The translations under genes and the position numbers were made by a program. The notes beneath the pieces were generated by a model. The model was not told the DNA's origin and searched no databases. It saw nothing but the letters and a program-made list of their open reading frames with translations. Source: an uncultured Cellvibrio sp. (lineage in GTDB: Bacteria; Pseudomonadota; Gammaproteobacteria; Pseudomonadales; Cellvibrionaceae). From it: a DNA stretch of 7,333 nt. Positions 7,307-7,333 of the stretch are shown here, in pieces (position 1 is the stretch's first letter; each line of letters begins with the position of its first letter). The DNA lies in NCBI GenBank assembly GCA_946886255.1, contig CAMPIG010000241.1:1-7333 (forward strand), written 5' to 3'.

Positions 7307-7313
7307 CCGCATC

Positions 7314-7319
7314 AGGAGG
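7314..7319 (+). promoter_or_regulatory. Ribosome binding site of the truncated downstream gene
   Basis: AGGAGG is placed 4 nt before the ATG at 7324 and 7 nt after the porin stop codon. It supports a co-transcribed next gene. Confidence 0.65.
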
Positions 7320-7323
7320 CAGC

Positions 7324-7333
7324 ATGTCCGATC
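7324..7333 (+). CDS. Start of a downstream gene cut by the window edge
   Basis: ATG TCC GAT (Met-Ser-Asp) follows the consensus ribosome binding site at 7314-7319 and lies 17 nt after the porin stop. Only three codons are visible, so no product can be assigned. The short gap suggests the same operon as the porin, and its function would help identify what the porin transports. Confidence 0.65.

Noticed and set aside
6884..7325. Minus-strand open frames opposite the porin gene
   Set aside because: The plus-strand frame has a signal peptide, strand pattern and C-terminal Phe; the opposite frames show no recognisable features.
1..7333. CRISPR arrays, tRNA or rRNA genes, insertion sequences
   Set aside because: No regularly spaced repeats, no RNA gene structure and no transposase or terminal inverted repeats were seen on either strand.

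Overview
The window looks like chromosome from a plant-polysaccharide-degrading gammaproteobacterium of the Cellvibrio / Saccharophagus / Teredinibacter kind. The main reason is a secreted protein with a family 2 cellulose-binding module joined to other domains by poly-serine linkers, a hallmark of that group. A Gram-negative outer-membrane porin and an effector/immunity module of type VI secretion style agree with this. Genus-level placement is inference.

Layout. (1) Positions 1-2323, minus strand: a single-gene unit for an exported 744-residue protein with a signal peptide, CBM2, serine linker, discoidin-like beta-sandwich, serine linker and a DUF6055-like zinc-peptidase-type region with HEFGH. 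A hairpin at 13-48 follows it. (2) Positions 2438-5815, minus strand: a tight three-gene operon. In transcription order it has a degenerate beta-ketoacyl-synthase-fold protein, a 485-residue toxin ending in a Tox-REase-5 (PD-(D/E)xK nuclease) domain, and an Imm52-like immunity protein, closed by a strong hairpin terminator at 2438-2465. The first two genes overlap by ATGA and the last two are 4 nt apart, so translation is probably coupled. (3) Positions 5816-6220: an AT-rich divergent intergenic region with a perfect 12-bp palindrome. (4) Positions 6221-7306, plus strand: an outer-membrane porin of OprP/OprO-like type, followed after 17 nt by the first three codons of another gene cut by the window edge.

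The most interesting part is the three-gene operon. The toxin carries an N-terminal transthyretin-like loading domain and a helical, hydrophobic central region as seen in type VI effectors, but no PAAR, VgrG, Hcp or DUF4123 chaperone gene lies in the window. Instead its partner is a KAS-like protein in which all three catalytic positions (Cys-His-His in FabF) appear to be replaced, which suggests a non-enzymatic role such as adaptor or chaperone. Base composition drops from about 57% GC in the toxin's N-terminal half to about 25-35% in stretches of the immunity gene, consistent with exchange of the toxin tip plus immunity cassette. The family assignments rest on reading motifs by eye; no database search was possible.
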